Source: an uncultured Saprospiraceae bacterium (GTDB lineage: Bacteria; Bacteroidota; Bacteroidia; Chitinophagales; Saprospiraceae). From it: 64,000 bases of DNA. Each line of letters opens with the position of its first letter. The stretch's first letter is position 1. Below, one piece after another: positions 62,179 through 64,000 of this stretch. Made by a program: the position numbers and the translations under genes. Below the pieces are notes generated by a model. It was not told where the DNA came from. It saw only the letters and a program-made list of their open reading frames with translations, and did no database searches. The stretch spans positions 62,001 to 126,000 of the forward strand of contig CALIAU010000011.1 of NCBI GenBank assembly GCA_938045585.1. Direction: 5' to 3'.

Positions 62179-63351
62179 TTATTCACTAAGTCGATCAATC
62201 AATTTGCCCAACATGACACAACATTTTTCCAATTGTTCTTTTGCCACAAATTCATTTGCTCTATGTGCTTGCGCAATATCTCCAGGACCACAGATAACAG
62301 CTTGGAACCCTGCTTCTGCAAACTGGCCTGCTTCTGCTGCATAAGAAACAGTGCCTAAGTCAGATCTTCCAGAAATAGCTTGTATAAATTCTACAATAGG
62401 TAAATCTTCGAGAGTGTCTAGGGGCGGCACATCGGAGTGGTTCTCTATGGTGCTAATTTTAAAGTCTTTATAGCGCTTTTGACACTCGGCCTCAACTGAT
62501 CTGCAATGTTCTTCAAACTCTTGTAGTATAAGTTTCGAACTGTCCTTTGGAATAACACGCACATCCCAAAAGAAGCTTGCTGCATCAGAAATTACATTGG
62601 GAGCAATACCAGAATGGGGTAGCCATCCACAATGTATAGAAGTGTGTGGAGGTTCAAAGCGTTCATCTAACTGCCCAGCATCTACTAAGGCATGCATTTT
62701 ATTTTCTAGCCAGACAATTAACTTGGCTGTTTCATGAATTGCACTTACCTCTGTACGAATGCGGGAGGAATGTCCAGCGGATCCATTAACACTTGTTTCG
62801 TAAATAACCATACCTTTTTGTCCGACAATTGGCTGCATCATACTTGGCTCTCCTATAATGGCATAGGCTGGCGTCTCTTCATAATGTGTATTAATGTGTT
62901 CTGCTAATTCTGGTGCTGCCAAACATCCAATTTCTTCATCATAAGAAAAGGCAAAATAGATAGGCTTGCTAAGTTTAGCAGCGATCATCTTAGGTAGCAT
63001 AGCTAAGCAACAGGCAATATATGCCTTCATGTCACAGGATCCTCGACCATAGAGTTTGCCATCATTTTTATCTGTCAAAATAAAAGGATCTGTATCCCAA
63101 TCTTGGCCTTCCACAGGTACTACATCCATATGGCCAGAGAGTATGACACCACCATCTACAGATGGACCTATTCTGCAATGAATAGATCGCTTGCTACCAT
63201 CCTCATTCGGGACATTTGTATATGCCACTCCATGTGTATCCAAATATCCTTCTATCCATTCAGCAATAGGAATATTGCTTTGCCCACCAAGGACAGGAAA
63301 GGATACAAGTTTTGCTAATATCTCGTGCGTATTCATAATCGGAAGATACAT
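62179..63351 (-). CDS. argE: Acetylornithine deacetylase-like M20 peptidase
   Basis: 390 residues. M20 motifs: LSGHMDVVPVEGQDWDTDPF (His, Asp), YGRGSCDMKAY, FAFSYDEEIGCL (catalytic Glu) and the dimerisation domain GSAGHSSRI. The overall order is that of ArgE/DapE deacetylases, and ArgE is the best fit. A second Met (MNTHEILAKL at 63336) is an alternative start. The gene sits between a YfcC-type transporter and an aromatic hydroxylase in one transcription direction. No other arginine gene is nearby, so the name is provisional. Confidence 0.85.
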   Translation of the reverse strand: MYLPIMNTHEILAKLVSFPVLGGQSNIPIAEWIEGYLDTHGVAYTNVPNEDGSKRSIHCRIGPSVDGGVILSGHMDVVPVEGQDWDTDPFILTDKNDGKLYGRGSCDMKAYIACCLAMLPKMIAAKLSKPIYFAFSYDEEIGCLAAPELAEHINTHYEETPAYAIIGEPSMMQPIVGQKGMVIYETSVNGSAGHSSRIRTEVSAIHETAKLIVWLENKMHALVDAGQLDERFEPPHTSIHCGWLPHSGIAPNVISDAASFFWDVRVIPKDSSKLILQEFEEHCRSVEAECQKRYKDFKISTIENHSDVPPLDTLEDLPIVEFIQAISGRSDLGTVSYAAEAGQFAEAGFQAVICGPGDIAQAHRANEFVAKEQLEKCCVMLGKLIDRLSE

Positions 63352-63386
63352 TTTTTAGATAGAAGGCAGGAGCAGATTGTCCGAAT

Positions 63387-64000
63387 CTATTGCCAATTAA
63401 TCATAACCATAATTAGTAAAAATACCCAACTAATGAGAAGCAGATACGTTGCGACCGGAAAAATAAAACGTAGCCACTTATCGAATGGGACGCGACACAT
63501 GCTCAACATCGCTATAAGTCCACCAAGAGTAGGATTAAATAGATTTGTAATGCCATCTCCAATTTGAAAGGCTTGAATAGAACATTGTCGGGTAAGTCCT
63601 GCTAGTTCACCTACTGGTATCATAATAGGTAGGGTCGCCAATGCCTGTCCACTGCCAGACGGAATCATTATATTCATGATACACTGAGAAAAGGACATGA
63701 GGATAGCTGAAATATATGTTGGAAATGATGTCAGCATATTAGATAAATAAAAGGCTATGGTATCGCTAACATTTCCCATTTCGAGAATCACTTTTATAGT
63801 CGTTGCAAAGCCTACCATAAAGGCACCAGGAGCCACAAGTGCAATTGATTTGAGCACGGTCTTACTTATTTCAGTAGAAGACATGCGCGAGACTAATCCT
63901 GCGACAATGGAAATCATAAGAAAGACAGCGGAGATTTCATTGATGTACCAATGATGAGCAAAGACACCATAAAGCATAATGCTCATTCCGCCTAGAAATA
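63387..64000 (-). CDS. YfcC/DcuC-family membrane transporter (5' end outside window)
   Basis: The frame runs past the right edge; about 204 residues of the C-terminal half are present, with five or six TM helices. IMIPSGSGQALATLPIMIPVGELAGLTRQ, followed by FQIGDGITNLFNPTLGG and a C-terminal FDKWLRFIFPV, is the second-half signature of the YfcC family (C4-dicarboxylate/basic amino acid carriers). Only 35 bases separate its stop from the ArgE-like start, so a shared transcript is likely. It could carry a substrate for that enzyme (inference). Confidence 0.9.
   Translation of the reverse strand, partial: FLGGMSIMLYGVFAHHWYINEISAVFLMISIVAGLVSRMSSTEISKTVLKSIALVAPGAFMVGFATTIKVILEMGNVSDTIAFYLSNMLTSFPTYISAILMSFSQCIMNIMIPSGSGQALATLPIMIPVGELAGLTRQCSIQAFQIGDGITNLFNPTLGGLIAMLSMCRVPFDKWLRFIFPVATYLLLISWVFLLIMVMINWQ

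Overview
The window is AT-rich chromosomal DNA from a member of the Bacteroidota, probably a marine, Saprospiria-like lineage (the phylum is well supported, the class is inference). The evidence is: seven secreted proteins with type IX secretion (T9SS) type A C-terminal sorting domains; the gliding ABC transporter genes gldA, gldF and gldG; the ftsX-DUF3098-uppP-truB cluster; a LeuRS with a long insertion; and promoters of the Bacteroidota type (TTG-N20-TANNTTTG). I saw no rRNA, tRNA, CRISPR array, prophage or transposase gene. Reading is by eye; no homology search was run. Layout: 1-6.3 kb holds a partial gene end, a BspA-like DUF285 surface protein, an EI24 membrane protein and a PA-domain T9SS protein. 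6.4-12.5 kb is a minus-strand run with leuS, a lipoprotein, a YheT-type hydrolase, a DUF2087 protein and a secreted esterase. 12.7-16.3 kb encodes a secreted subtilase and a tail-fibre-like protein. 16.5-19.9 kb is an ABC transporter/GntR(YtrA)/serine hydrolase operon with a readable promoter and operator. 28-33.5 kb contains a GDPD and the ftsX/uppP/truB cluster, and 33.5-40 kb contains gldAFG, DUF4340, a zinc phospholipase/nuclease-like protein and DUF368. 40-50.6 kb contains unknown secreted proteins, a TPR-PD40-SPOR protein, miaE, a prolyl oligopeptidase and a diadenylate cyclase. 51-58 kb contains membrane/TPR proteins, an M20 dipeptidase, an FKBP and trmD. 58-64 kb is a minus-strand block with a zinc metalloprotease, HupE, an aromatic amino acid hydroxylase, an ArgE-like deacetylase and a YfcC-type transporter cut by the window end. 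The most interesting region is 20.1-28.1 kb. It encodes a T9SS surface protein, an exported TPR-CHAT (caspase-like) protein with a C-terminal membrane anchor, an ECF sigma factor, a single-pass membrane TPR protein overlapping the sigma gene, and a second, large, Cys-rich T9SS protein. Three minus-strand sites in this block (28036-28060, 24014-24038, 22530-22554) share TGTTACSTTTT-N9-KGTATWAA with identical spacing. One lies upstream of each transcription unit, including the sigma gene itself. This looks like an autoregulated ECF regulon that couples a periplasmic CHAT protease to surface proteins. A second theme is a family of five structured intergenic elements, about 85-175 bp each, that start GGGCGTGCC and end CTCACGC, with stems conserved in pairing but not in sequence.
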